Of a stretch of 64,000 bases of DNA, positions 1 through 7,824 are shown piece by piece. The position numbers and the translations under genes were made by a program. How positions within the stretch are numbered: the stretch's first letter is position 1; every line of letters starts with the position of its first letter. The stretch spans positions 1 through 64,000 of the forward strand of contig CAZWHW010000004.1 in the NCBI GenBank assembly GCA_964633815.1. Reading direction: 5' to 3'. This DNA is from CALKZN01 sp964633815. GTDB lineage: Bacteria > Pseudomonadota > Gammaproteobacteria > Arenicellales > Arenicellaceae. The notes under the pieces were generated by a model that saw nothing but the letters and a program-made list of their open reading frames with translations, was not told the origin of the DNA and did no database searches.

Positions 1-1022
1 GCATTATCCGCTTCAACTAATTGACAATTTTCTTGATCGCGCAAAATTTCGTCAAAAACAGGGAAATGAGTCGCGACGATTGCTCTGCCGGCAGCCATAT
101 ATTCAAATAGTTTCAATGGCGACATCCACTCTGATGTGCCACAGGTTTTGCTATATGGCATGAGTAGGACATCTGCCATCCATTGATATAAAGGAACAAG
201 GCGATTTTCTACAAAACCAATAATGTTTACATTGTTTAAGTTTTTAGCAGTAACATGCTCTTTCCAATAATCAATATCATTTGGATGACCGCCAACAATA
301 ATAAACTGCACATCAGGTAATTTTTCAGCGCAATACATGATTTCTTGAATACCACGGTCTTTGTAGAGGTGGCCGACATATAAGGCATATTTACCATCGA
401 CAGGGAAGCCTAGTTTTGTACGAGCTTCTTGTTTGCTTAAATTGTCCGAATACGCATCAAGGTCAGCTCCGTCGGGTGCGACAAGAATTTTTGATTCTGG
501 CAGACCGTTTTGAATCATGTGTTGCTTAAGTTGGTCGCTAATGGTCACAATTTTTAGAAATAAATCGTGATGAATACAAGAATGAACTTCTTGTTTATCA
601 ATATCTGAACCTAATGGACTATGGCTTTCCAGAATGACAGGAATCCCAGAGTTAATAGCATGCTTTGGAAAGCCAATTGTTCTCGTATAAGCGATATCAA
701 TATTACTTTTTTTTAGATTTTTAGCCGTTTGTTTGAAATATAAGTTTCTTAAAAAACTGCTGAATGGTTTTGTATATTTGGTCAACAGCCAATGTTCTAT
801 TTCGAAATAAAAAGGCGATTTTTTAATTTTAAAAGGTGCTTTAATTCCATAGAATTTATTGAGTTTGTCTTGATCAAACGTGATGTATTTTTTTGCATCA
901 ACATTAATATGTAACGTGAATTCATCAGCAACAATATTCCACGCTTGCGCATTCTTGATGATTTGAATTGAATGAGCAAAGCGATTGGGAAAATTGCAAT
1001 GAGAAACGTAAGCGACCTTCAT
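1..1022 (-). CDS. GT4-family glycosyltransferase, C-terminus beyond the window
   Basis: The reading frame starts at ATG 1020-1022 (MKVAYVSHCNFPNRF) and stays open to position 1, so the protein is cut at its C-terminus by the window edge. The N-terminal half has a Rossmann-like start. The C-terminal half contains the GT-B pattern GKYALYVGHLYKDRG, then IIVGGHPND and PLKLFEYMAAGRAIVAT, which is typical of GT4 glycosyltransferases that use nucleotide-sugar donors. It lies 22 bp downstream of the cytidylyltransferase and is the last visible gene of a minus-strand surface-glycan operon. It probably adds one sugar to a cell-surface glycan in the cytoplasm. Donor and acceptor cannot be read from sequence. 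Confidence 0.85.
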   Translation of the reverse strand, partial: MKVAYVSHCNFPNRFAHSIQIIKNAQAWNIVADEFTLHINVDAKKYITFDQDKLNKFYGIKAPFKIKKSPFYFEIEHWLLTKYTKPFSSFLRNLYFKQTAKNLKKSNIDIAYTRTIGFPKHAINSGIPVILESHSPLGSDIDKQEVHSCIHHDLFLKIVTISDQLKQHMIQNGLPESKILVAPDGADLDAYSDNLSKQEARTKLGFPVDGKYALYVGHLYKDRGIQEIMYCAEKLPDVQFIIVGGHPNDIDYWKEHVTAKNLNNVNIIGFVENRLVPLYQWMADVLLMPYSKTCGTSEWMSPLKLFEYMAAGRAIVATHFPVFDEILRDQENCQLVEADN

Positions 1023-1044
1023 GACAGTTCTTATTAAGCGGATA

Positions 1045-1749
1045 TTAAGAGAGTGATTTATTTTTTTGTATTAACCAATCAATGTAGTCTAAATCATCAA
1101 CACAGTCGATATCTGCCGACCGATTTGCTGGCATTTTATAGGCTGCAATTTTCTCGCCATATAAATTTTTATACGTCTGGATAGTGGATGGTTTTGTAAT
1201 CACGATAGCTGGGCCATTACGCGCGACAAAGGCTGTTTTTTCTTGTCGTCTTGTTGTATCAGTGGCTGTTTTTGCAGCCCGCACAAAGCCGTTACCTTCA
1301 ACCATCAATGAATCAAGCCCAAATTGATGAGGGACATCCATCACCGAGACTAGTGAATCGGCATCAGATAGCGATAGTTGTTTAATTGCATTATCGATAT
1401 CTATTGCTGTTCTTAATGGTGAGGTTGGTTGTAGATAAACAATGTAGTCAAATACTTTGTTTTGTTCAGCATGAAAATTTATCGCATGCATGACAACATC
1501 AACCGCAGAGCTCTCATCAGTGGAAAATTCGGCTGGGCGCAGAAAAGGGATGTCAGCGCCTGCACTACGAGCAATATCGGCAATGGTCTGACTATCTGTT
1601 GAAACCACAACACTATTGACCTGATTAGCATTTAAAGCAGCTTCAATGGTGTAGTTAATTAAAGGCTTGCCCGCAAGTTCGATAATATTTTTATTCGGAA
1701 TGCCTTTTGAGCCACCTCTTGCTGGAATTAAACCAAGAATATATGTCAT
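1045..1749 (-). CDS. neuA: CMP-nonulosonate (acylneuraminate) cytidylyltransferase, NeuA/LegF/PseF type
   Basis: The 234-residue protein opens with IPARGGSKGIPNKN (about residues 8-21), the nucleotide-binding signature of the acylneuraminate cytidylyltransferase family. It is followed by VVSTDS and LQPTSPLR. The family activates a nonulosonic acid (sialic, legionaminic or pseudaminic) with CTP to give the CMP-sugar used by glycosyltransferases. The ATG at 1747-1749 is the only sensible start. It sits in the same minus-strand operon as a NeuB-type synthase at 3795-4793, which would supply its substrate. The exact sugar is not decidable here because the upstream genes that distinguish Neu, Leg and Pse pathways lie outside the window. 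The symbol is given at family level. Confidence 0.85.
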   Translation of the reverse strand: MTYILGLIPARGGSKGIPNKNIIELAGKPLINYTIEAALNANQVNSVVVSTDSQTIADIARSAGADIPFLRPAEFSTDESSAVDVVMHAINFHAEQNKVFDYIVYLQPTSPLRTAIDIDNAIKQLSLSDADSLVSVMDVPHQFGLDSLMVEGNGFVRAAKTATDTTRRQEKTAFVARNGPAIVITKPSTIQTYKNLYGEKIAAYKMPANRSADIDCVDDLDYIDWLIQKNKSLS

Positions 1750-1760
1750 CGCTTGTTAAC

Positions 1761-2330
1761 TTAGGTTGAAGAAGTTTGCTTTGATTTGATAGTTTTGATT
1801 TTTTTCGCAGGAACGCCGCCCACGATTGTGAAAGCCGGCACATCTTTGTTGACCACTGAGCCTGCGGCAATCACAGCGCCTTCACCAATCGACACGCCAG
1901 CAGTGATAACACTATTGGCACCAATCCAAACATCATGATTGATAGTAATAGGCGCACAGATATGCTGTCTTGGTTCTGTTTCTGTTAGCTGGGTGTCAAG
2001 GCCTGTGGCAATGATTTTACTGCCTGTTGAAATACGTACACGATCACCAATTGTTACGTTAGCCTTTTTAGCAATGATGGAGACTTCATGATTTAATGTC
2101 ACTTCATTGCCTATGCTGACCTGTTGGGGATTAAGGATAGTGATTGGGCCATAAATTTTGCTGGATTCACCTAGCGCTTTTAATCGTATTTTCCAAAAAC
2201 GAAACCAATAACGACGTTTAAATGTCGTCCAAGGCTGTTGGAGTGTTTTTCCAATAACAAGCCATGACCAAGCTAATTCAATAAGGCCTCGGTAAATGGG
2301 TTTTAGAGATTGTTTGATCGGCTCTAGCAT
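1761..2330 (-). CDS. left-handed beta-helix (hexapeptide repeat) acyltransferase
   Basis: A protein of about 189 residues. Its second half is a run of hexapeptide repeats (VSIGNEVTLNHEVSIIA, ITINHDVWIGANSVITAGVSIGEGAVIAAGSVV) ending in the GGVPAKKI cap, as in WcaF/NodL/MaoA-type O- or N-acetyltransferases. I chose ATG 2328-2330 (MLEPIKQ). A longer frame from TTG at 2384 would overlap the preceding gene by 46 bp and its extra residues do not resemble the family. Placed between a glycosyltransferase and the CMP-nonulosonate synthetase, it probably acetylates the glycan or a precursor. Acceptor unknown. Confidence 0.8.
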   Translation of the reverse strand: MLEPIKQSLKPIYRGLIELAWSWLVIGKTLQQPWTTFKRRYWFRFWKIRLKALGESSKIYGPITILNPQQVSIGNEVTLNHEVSIIAKKANVTIGDRVRISTGSKIIATGLDTQLTETEPRQHICAPITINHDVWIGANSVITAGVSIGEGAVIAAGSVVNKDVPAFTIVGGVPAKKIKTIKSKQTSST

Positions 2331-2338
2331 GGCTGTGA

Positions 2339-3751
2339 TTATGACAGCATCGCTTGTACTTGTCTTGCGGAAGAATCTCCGCAAAATGGTTCTAGTTCGA
2401 TCTCTCTAAGCCGAGCACGACCAGCTTTCTGTGGATCTTTGTTGATTAATGTTTTAATCGCTTCATCAAGTGAGAGAAAGTTATCTACTATGGATACCCC
2501 GCCGCTCTCTACAACCGGTAGGTAGTGATCCATTTCATACCAGCGCTTGACGCTTTCGGTATAGCTTCGAGTCAACGAGCCGTCAAAAGCAATATTGATG
2601 ATTTTTTTATCTAAAGCCGCGGCGTCTAGGCTAATGGAACCTTGGGTAGCCATGACAATGTCAGCATGTGACAGTGTGTTCACCATGGTTTTAATGTTGC
2701 TCATTTCAGAGGGCATGACGGTTACAAAATTTGCATAAGGACTATTTTTGTCGACACCTTGATAACGATTTTGCCAATCCACATCTTGCGGGTGAGGACG
2801 AATTAATAAATGTGCGTCTCCATAGTTTCCTTGTGAGATGTTTTTGGCAATATGCTCGACAACACTAGGTTCGTGAGCGCCAAGCCTAGCGGCGTTGCCA
2901 GCATAAAGTAAGATAGTTTTATTTTTTTCAATTGCCAAAGATTCAAGATAATTTTCTTTTGGAAATAGCAGGGATTTGTCATGATAAATATCCATTTGCG
3001 GCCAACCTACTATTTCAATTTGGTCAGCTTGAATTTGATGGTGATTTATCAATTCTTCTTTCATAACTTGGCTGTTCACGATGTAGTTATCACAGCCAGG
3101 GCAAATTGGACCTTTTGTCGTCGGTCTGTCCCAGCTACCAATTACCGCTATATAGGGAATTTTTTGGCGACGAGCACAAATGGAATATTCTCGGAAAATT
3201 GGATTTTGTACATGCCAAAAAACTAATTTACTTATTGTTGTCGCATCAAAAAAAGCGGTGATATTCGGATCAGTGATATGCTTTTCTGAATAGAAAAATG
3301 AGTAAATCCATTGGTACAAATGTAGGCTTTTAGGAAAAGGAAAGCCATATTTTTTAGAAACATAATTGCCAGCCAATTCTTCTCGTAATCGCCTTGCAGG
3401 GTTCATGCCTTGTTTGAACTTATGTGCAAAAAAACCTTGTAACTCATTGAATCGAAAAACTGTATTGGCATAGTCTAAGCCAAACCATTTGCAACAGCGA
3501 ATAGTGGCGGCACGGATAATTTTCTTTAATATTGGCAATGAATGGTGCGCATCAGTTGGCAACATATAATCATGCCATTCAATATAATCAGGTAAACTTT
3601 TATGGCTTCCATCATTTGGGCTTAATAAGATGATCTTATCATAGCCGTGTTGGCTTATTTGACTGCTAAGGATTGGTAAAACATCACTGTTATTAATGGC
3701 TCGAAAAGCCATTGAATTGGGTGCGATGATTACAAAAGCGCCTTGACTCAT
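2339..3751 (-). CDS. putative GT-B-fold surface polysaccharide transferase (CDP-glycerophosphotransferase-like)
   Basis: 470 residues, ATG at 3749-3751. The C-terminal half carries KTILLYAGNAARLG, then LLIRPHPQD and later MATQGSISLDAAALDKKIIN. These are the RPHP and G-S-(x)-E/D-A-A features of GT-B transferases related to CDP-glycerol glycerophosphotransferases and capsule-type sugar transferases; the HP motif also occurs in some sialyltransferases. A Cys pair (ICPGCDN) near residue 220 is unexplained. Immediate neighbours are neuB-like (44 bp upstream) and an acetyltransferase (8 bp downstream), so it may be the transferase that uses the CMP-nonulosonate made by this operon. That role is inferred from position; the fold assignment is moderate. 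Confidence 0.6.
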   Translation of the reverse strand: MSQGAFVIIAPNSMAFRAINNSDVLPILSSQISQHGYDKIILLSPNDGSHKSLPDYIEWHDYMLPTDAHHSLPILKKIIRAATIRCCKWFGLDYANTVFRFNELQGFFAHKFKQGMNPARRLREELAGNYVSKKYGFPFPKSLHLYQWIYSFFYSEKHITDPNITAFFDATTISKLVFWHVQNPIFREYSICARRQKIPYIAVIGSWDRPTTKGPICPGCDNYIVNSQVMKEELINHHQIQADQIEIVGWPQMDIYHDKSLLFPKENYLESLAIEKNKTILLYAGNAARLGAHEPSVVEHIAKNISQGNYGDAHLLIRPHPQDVDWQNRYQGVDKNSPYANFVTVMPSEMSNIKTMVNTLSHADIVMATQGSISLDAAALDKKIINIAFDGSLTRSYTESVKRWYEMDHYLPVVESGGVSIVDNFLSLDEAIKTLINKDPQKAGRARLREIELEPFCGDSSARQVQAMLS

Positions 3752-3794
3752 TGTTTAAGTTTCTTGGTTAAGGATGTTAGATATGAAAATGAGC

Positions 3795-4793
3795 TTAATC
3801 TAGATCACTAAGCTGAATCATCGCATCCTTAGTAATTGCTTGTTTAGTCGTTTTACCAAGAAGGCTTTTATAGTCGGCAGCAGAAATGCCATTGCCCGGC
3901 TTTTTATAAGAAAATAAATCAGCTGTCAGTTCTGTATCAGCGGGAATATCTTTAGCAGCAACGATACTTTTTTCAAAAATCTGTTTCATTTCTATATAAG
4001 GAGTAATATCGTCCTTATCGATTGACGCAGCTTGCATAGCTGAAATGGCACGAATGCCATCAACTAAATCTTTAAAAGCCGCAGGTTCTGATGCCAAAGG
4101 TGCATCACTTCCATACATGGCATTGCTAAACGTAAGATGCTTTTCTACGCAGCTAGCACCTAGTGAGACAGCGGCAAACGCAGCGTAGTTTGTTTGTGTA
4201 TGGTCAGAATATCCAACAGGTTTGTTATATCGTGATTGCATTTCCGAAATCACGTTTAATCCAACGTTTTCAGGTGGACAAGGGTATTGTGACGTGCATT
4301 GCATTAACGTTAAATCAACCGAATTCAGTTCAGCGACTGCTTGGTCTATTTCAGTCCAATTGCTCATGCCAGAAGAAAGAATAACTGGTCTACCCATTTG
4401 ATTGATTGCCGCTAGCATGGGCAAGTTAGTCACTTCACCAGACGGAATTTTGAAACGGCTGACGCCAATTTCATCTAGCCATTTCACCGCCATTTCAGAA
4501 AAGGGTGATGAAATAAATTCGATGCCAATATCATCACAATGTGCTTTGATTTGATGCCATTGTTCAAGACTAAAGCCCGTGCGAATGAAATAATCATAAC
4601 GGCTTTCTGCAGAGAAATAACCCGGTGAAGGTGCATTTGCCAGAGTCTCATGTTCCGACAAGTGAGTCTGATATTTGACTGCATCAGCGCCTAAAAATTT
4701 AGCGAGATCGGCGAGTTTTAAAGCGTTGCCAAAGCTGCCATCGTGCACTGAGCCAACTTCAGCAATAATTGAGACGTGATTTTCTGTTGTCAT
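3795..4793 (-). CDS. neuB: N-acetylneuraminate/legionaminate synthase family protein (NeuB type)
   Basis: 332 residues with the NeuB TIM-barrel signatures in order: IIAEVGSVHDGS (residues 9-20), DAVKYQTH, FKIPSGEVTNLPML, VILSSGMS, LMQCTSQYPCPPENV, VGYSDHT and CVEKHLTF. A C-terminal SAF/antifreeze-like domain starts near residue 275 (KSIVAAKDIPADTEL). The family condenses phosphoenolpyruvate with a C6 amino sugar to make a C9 nonulosonic acid in the cytoplasm. It is the first gene of the minus-strand operon running to position 1. The sugar made (Neu5Ac, legionaminate or pseudaminate) cannot be told from motifs alone. Upstream, an inverted repeat at 4895-4918 lies between this gene and the divergent glycosyltransferase. 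Confidence 0.85.
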   Translation of the reverse strand: MTTENHVSIIAEVGSVHDGSFGNALKLADLAKFLGADAVKYQTHLSEHETLANAPSPGYFSAESRYDYFIRTGFSLEQWHQIKAHCDDIGIEFISSPFSEMAVKWLDEIGVSRFKIPSGEVTNLPMLAAINQMGRPVILSSGMSNWTEIDQAVAELNSVDLTLMQCTSQYPCPPENVGLNVISEMQSRYNKPVGYSDHTQTNYAAFAAVSLGASCVEKHLTFSNAMYGSDAPLASEPAAFKDLVDGIRAISAMQAASIDKDDITPYIEMKQIFEKSIVAAKDIPADTELTADLFSYKKPGNGISAADYKSLLGKTTKQAITKDAMIQLSDLD

Positions 4794-4894
4794 TTGTTTT
4801 TATTCATTCCAACTTTTAATGGCGCTATTGTACGCTTTGCGAAGCAATAGCCCAAATCATCCACACAGTTTTTGAGCTAAAGCAGTAAAATTTT

Positions 4895-4918
4895 AACATG
4901 ATGGCATATAATCATGTT
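4895..4918. promoter_or_regulatory. perfect inverted repeat overlapping a -10-like box in the divergent neuB / glycosyltransferase gap
   Basis: The arms AACATGAT (4895-4902) and ATCATGTT (4911-4918) are perfect inverted repeats separated by 8 bp. A TATAAT hexamer at 4907-4912 lies within the element on the plus strand, and TTATAT can be read on the minus strand. It is the only clear dyad in the 152-bp intergenic region between the two divergently transcribed glycan genes. It could be an operator for a dimeric regulator. No good -35 box accompanies the TATAAT at 16-18 bp, so promoter identity is weak. Confidence 0.4.
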
Positions 4919-4945
4919 GTCCAAGAATTTAGATGTTAACTACAA

Positions 4946-6115
4946 GTGCGAAAACAAGAAAAAAATCCGGCGAACACTCACAATGTGATTGTATTATTTT
5001 CTTTGGGTATTCCGTTGAAATTATGGCATCAACGAGGCCTAGCAGCACGCGAAAAAGCTTATTATGATCATTTCATTAAGCAGGGTCATGAAGTATCACT
5101 GTTCACCTATGGCAAGGACGACTTGGAATATCAAAACTATTGGCAACCTATTAGGATTTTGCCTTGGCTTGGAAAATTAAATCATTTTGTGAAATATGCT
5201 TGCCTTGCACCTTTCTATCATCGGTCAGCATTCAAGCAAGCAGATATTGTTAAGTCCAATCAATCACAGGGTTCTCTAGTTGGCTTCATAGCAAAAGTGA
5301 TTAACCCAAAGCTGAAATTTGTGTTGAGGTGTGGTTGGGTGCGTACTAAAGAAGTGATTAAAAATGAAGAAAGCCGAACAGGCATTAAATATTACCGTGC
5401 AGTATTTTTTGAGTGGTTGGCCGTCAAGTTAGCCAATGCAATTATTGTTGTGACCCAGTCGGATGCAAACTATTTGATTGAGCATTATTCAGCGAATAAA
5501 AACAAGATTCATATTATTCCCAACTCGATTGATACCGATTGCTATCAATATGTTCCTTCAGGTTTCTCTGAAGGCAAGCCAATAAAAATTTTATTAGTAG
5601 GTCGATTAGTAGCAGCAAAAAATTTCGATAAAGTGTTTCAGGCGGTTGCACAGCTTGAGCGTGATATTGAGATCAACATTGCGGGTGATGGTGACTATCG
5701 GCAGGCACTTGAACAAGAGGCGCAAGAATTGAATGTAAATGCAACCTTTGTTGGTAGTGTGCCGAATGATGAATTAGCTACGCTGTATTCAGAGCATGAT
5801 TTGGTTATCATGCCTGAAGCATGGGGATCTGGTATGCCGAAAGTGGTTCTTGAAGCGATGGCATCAGGTGCAGTGATTATTGCTTCCAATATACGTTCTG
5901 TGCAGCAGCTATTGCGACATGGCGAAAATGGTTTTATTTGTGAACCAAAAACTCAATCAATTAAGACAACGTTGGAACAGGTTTTGACATTGCCAAATAA
6001 ACAATTACAAACGATTGTTCAAACAGCTCGACATGAAATCGAAAATCAATATTCTATGCAATACTGTGTTACAAAAGAGTTAGCATTATATGACGCCCTG
6101 AGAGCACATAAATAA
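4946..6115 (+). CDS. GT4-family glycosyltransferase
   Basis: 389 residues. The C-terminal domain has PIKILLVGRLVAAKNFD, INIAGDGDYR and EAWGSGMPKVVLEAMASGAVIIAS, the donor-binding E-x7-E motif of GT4 retaining transferases. An N-terminal acceptor domain starts with VIVLFSLGIPLKLWHQRG. The frame is closed upstream by TAA at 4937-4939, so the first usable start is GTG 4946; no strong ribosome site precedes it and GTG 4985 is an alternative. It is divergent from the neuB operon and probably belongs to the same glycan locus. Specific sugar unknown. Confidence 0.85.
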   Translation: MRKQEKNPANTHNVIVLFSLGIPLKLWHQRGLAAREKAYYDHFIKQGHEVSLFTYGKDDLEYQNYWQPIRILPWLGKLNHFVKYACLAPFYHRSAFKQADIVKSNQSQGSLVGFIAKVINPKLKFVLRCGWVRTKEVIKNEESRTGIKYYRAVFFEWLAVKLANAIIVVTQSDANYLIEHYSANKNKIHIIPNSIDTDCYQYVPSGFSEGKPIKILLVGRLVAAKNFDKVFQAVAQLERDIEINIAGDGDYRQALEQEAQELNVNATFVGSVPNDELATLYSEHDLVIMPEAWGSGMPKVVLEAMASGAVIIASNIRSVQQLLRHGENGFICEPKTQSIKTTLEQVLTLPNKQLQTIVQTARHEIENQYSMQYCVTKELALYDALRAHK

Positions 6116-6155
6116 GCATATTAGATCAGGCGCAGAAATTTCACTTAGGCTCAAT

Positions 6156-6839
6156 TTACTTGTTTTTCATTAACAGGCTTTTTCCTAATCTTATTACGAA
6201 AGGAAAACACGCAAGCAATAATAACGACAGCAAAATGTTTGGAGTTAGCACGTCATTTATGGATGAGATGCTGTTTAACTGTTTGCCAGCGTTGACCAAA
6301 ATAGCTGAAATTGGAATCATGCCTAATATAGTCGAAATATAAAAAGCTGGTAGAGGTAATTTGGTTATGCCTAGGGTCGCATTTAGTGCAATAAACGGAA
6401 TGCCGGGCACCAGACGAATACCAAGCGCATATAAAAAACCGTGAGTAGCAATTTCTTGGTCAACGATCTGCATATATGTAGCAAATTTTTCAGCTATCCA
6501 ATCACGCGCTAAAAATCGGCTAACCAAAAACGTGATGCTGGCAGCTACTAGAGCCGAACTTAAAACTAATAATAAGCCAACTGAAAAATTAAATAAAAAA
6601 CCTGCGGTTAGAGAAAGTAGCGCCGCGATAGGTAAAGGTAGACAATAAATTAGGGTCATCATAACAAAAGCAATAAAAAAGCTTTTAATAGGATTAGCAT
6701 CAATCATTACAGATAATGATTCGGAAATAGATTGAATTTTTTCTAAATTAATCAGTTTGTGTACATCATAGACAATAGCAAGGGCAAGAAAGATAGCACC
6801 AAAAACAACGATAGAAATTTTTATGAAAGAAGAGTTCAT
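6156..6839 (-). CDS. TVP38/TMEM64-family (VTT-domain) inner membrane protein
   Basis: About 227 residues from ATG 6837-6839; an upstream in-frame TTG at 6854 is less likely. It has an N-terminal membrane anchor followed by several hydrophobic segments and the VTT/DedA-like signature LTAGFLFNFSVGLLLVLSSALVA ... FLVSRFLARDW ... LGIRLVPGIPFIALNATLGI. Proteins of this superfamily act as membrane lipid scramblases or transporters in bacteria and eukaryotes; the substrate here is not known. It is convergent with the preceding glycosyltransferase and is followed upstream on the minus strand by the PTPS-like gene, 40 bp away, so the two may be co-transcribed. Confidence 0.8.
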   Translation of the reverse strand: MNSSFIKISIVVFGAIFLALAIVYDVHKLINLEKIQSISESLSVMIDANPIKSFFIAFVMMTLIYCLPLPIAALLSLTAGFLFNFSVGLLLVLSSALVAASITFLVSRFLARDWIAEKFATYMQIVDQEIATHGFLYALGIRLVPGIPFIALNATLGITKLPLPAFYISTILGMIPISAILVNAGKQLNSISSINDVLTPNILLSLLLLACFPFVIRLGKSLLMKNK

Positions 6840-6879
6840 TAATATTATATGCAATCGGTGTAAATAAATTACTACACTG

Positions 6880-7719
6880 CTAAATTGCCGCTATTGCTCC
6901 TTTGTTGACCCCTTCAAAAGCTTTAACTTTGAAATATGATTCTGGGTGTTGTTGCTTGAGTTGTTCTGCTAAATATTGTGCGATGCATTCCACGGTGGAA
7001 TCATAAGGTATTATATGAACGGTGTTGTTATCTAACTCAATCTCAAAGTGTCCTTGTGGAGAATCATAGGCAAAGCGAACACGATCTTTAGTTTGTTTGG
7101 TGATATCTTGTTTTGTGCCAATATAAATGTCCGTGAATGTGTCAGCCCAGTGCTGTTCCCATGTACGGCTGCGCTTATCATTTTCCCAAATTTCAATTCG
7201 TGAACGATGGCCGTGAGCGATTCGTTGACAATTGCCATCATGTTTTTTTAAGCCATGGCTATAGCAATAATAAAAAGCGTAATCATCTTCTTGGCGAAAA
7301 CTGATGTTCAAACGCTCAACATTGTCGGGCAATTCAGGTTGGATGCAATTAATTAAATAATCAATCATTACATCATGCGTGATTTCTTTGCTTTCTATGA
7401 AGCATAGAGCTTGTTGCGGAGAGACATGTTCAATGCGATTGCCGACTTCAGTTTGAAAACGTAAATTCGAGGTCTTTTCATCTAGTTGAAACTCAAGCCC
7501 GGGAAAAAGTTTGGGTACGACCAACTTATGATCCACTTGTTCATCAATAATTTGTTTGATGCGTTTTTTTACATGAGCAAAATCAAACACCATACTTTGT
7601 TTGTCCAGTTCGCCGATTAGCTCCACATCGACTATCCAGCTCGCACCGATTAGACCTCGCTTGGTATCTAAAATGGAGCAATCAATAACGGTGAGATTGT
7701 TTACGAACAAATGTGGCAT
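6880..7719 (-). CDS. tandem 6-pyruvoyl-tetrahydropterin synthase / QueD-family protein
   Basis: 279 residues, about twice the length of QueD. The C-terminal half carries the metal and catalytic site: YSHGLKKHDGNC followed by AHGHRSRIEIW, matching the H...C...HGH pattern of QueD. The N-terminal half lacks these but holds MVFDFAHVKK and EQVDHKLVVP, matching the DF...DH region of QueD. The two halves thus carry complementary parts of one active site. QueD makes 6-carboxy-tetrahydropterin for queuosine; PTPS makes 6-pyruvoyl-tetrahydropterin. The family assignment is good, but the reaction of this long form is not certain. No other queuosine gene is near. ATG at 7717-7719. Confidence 0.75.
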   Translation of the reverse strand: MPHLFVNNLTVIDCSILDTKRGLIGASWIVDVELIGELDKQSMVFDFAHVKKRIKQIIDEQVDHKLVVPKLFPGLEFQLDEKTSNLRFQTEVGNRIEHVSPQQALCFIESKEITHDVMIDYLINCIQPELPDNVERLNISFRQEDDYAFYYCYSHGLKKHDGNCQRIAHGHRSRIEIWENDKRSRTWEQHWADTFTDIYIGTKQDITKQTKDRVRFAYDSPQGHFEIELDNNTVHIIPYDSTVECIAQYLAEQLKQQHPESYFKVKAFEGVNKGAIAAI

Positions 7720-7824
7720 GTTTTTTTATTCAAATAAAAAGGATTTAAAAAATAAGATGGCGCGATTTTAACAGATTTTCGTTACAATCTAGCTTTGTAA
7801 TTTGTATTCAACTCTACGATTTTT

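Noticed and set aside
797..979. 60-codon minus-strand reading frame
   Set aside because: It lies inside the GT4 glycosyltransferase gene in another frame, has biased Lys/Asn/Leu content and no homology; it is a shadow.
2331..2384. Longer N-terminus for the hexapeptide acyltransferase from TTG 2384
   Set aside because: It would overlap the preceding gene by 46 bp, uses a TTG and adds residues unlike the family; ATG 2330 is a better start.
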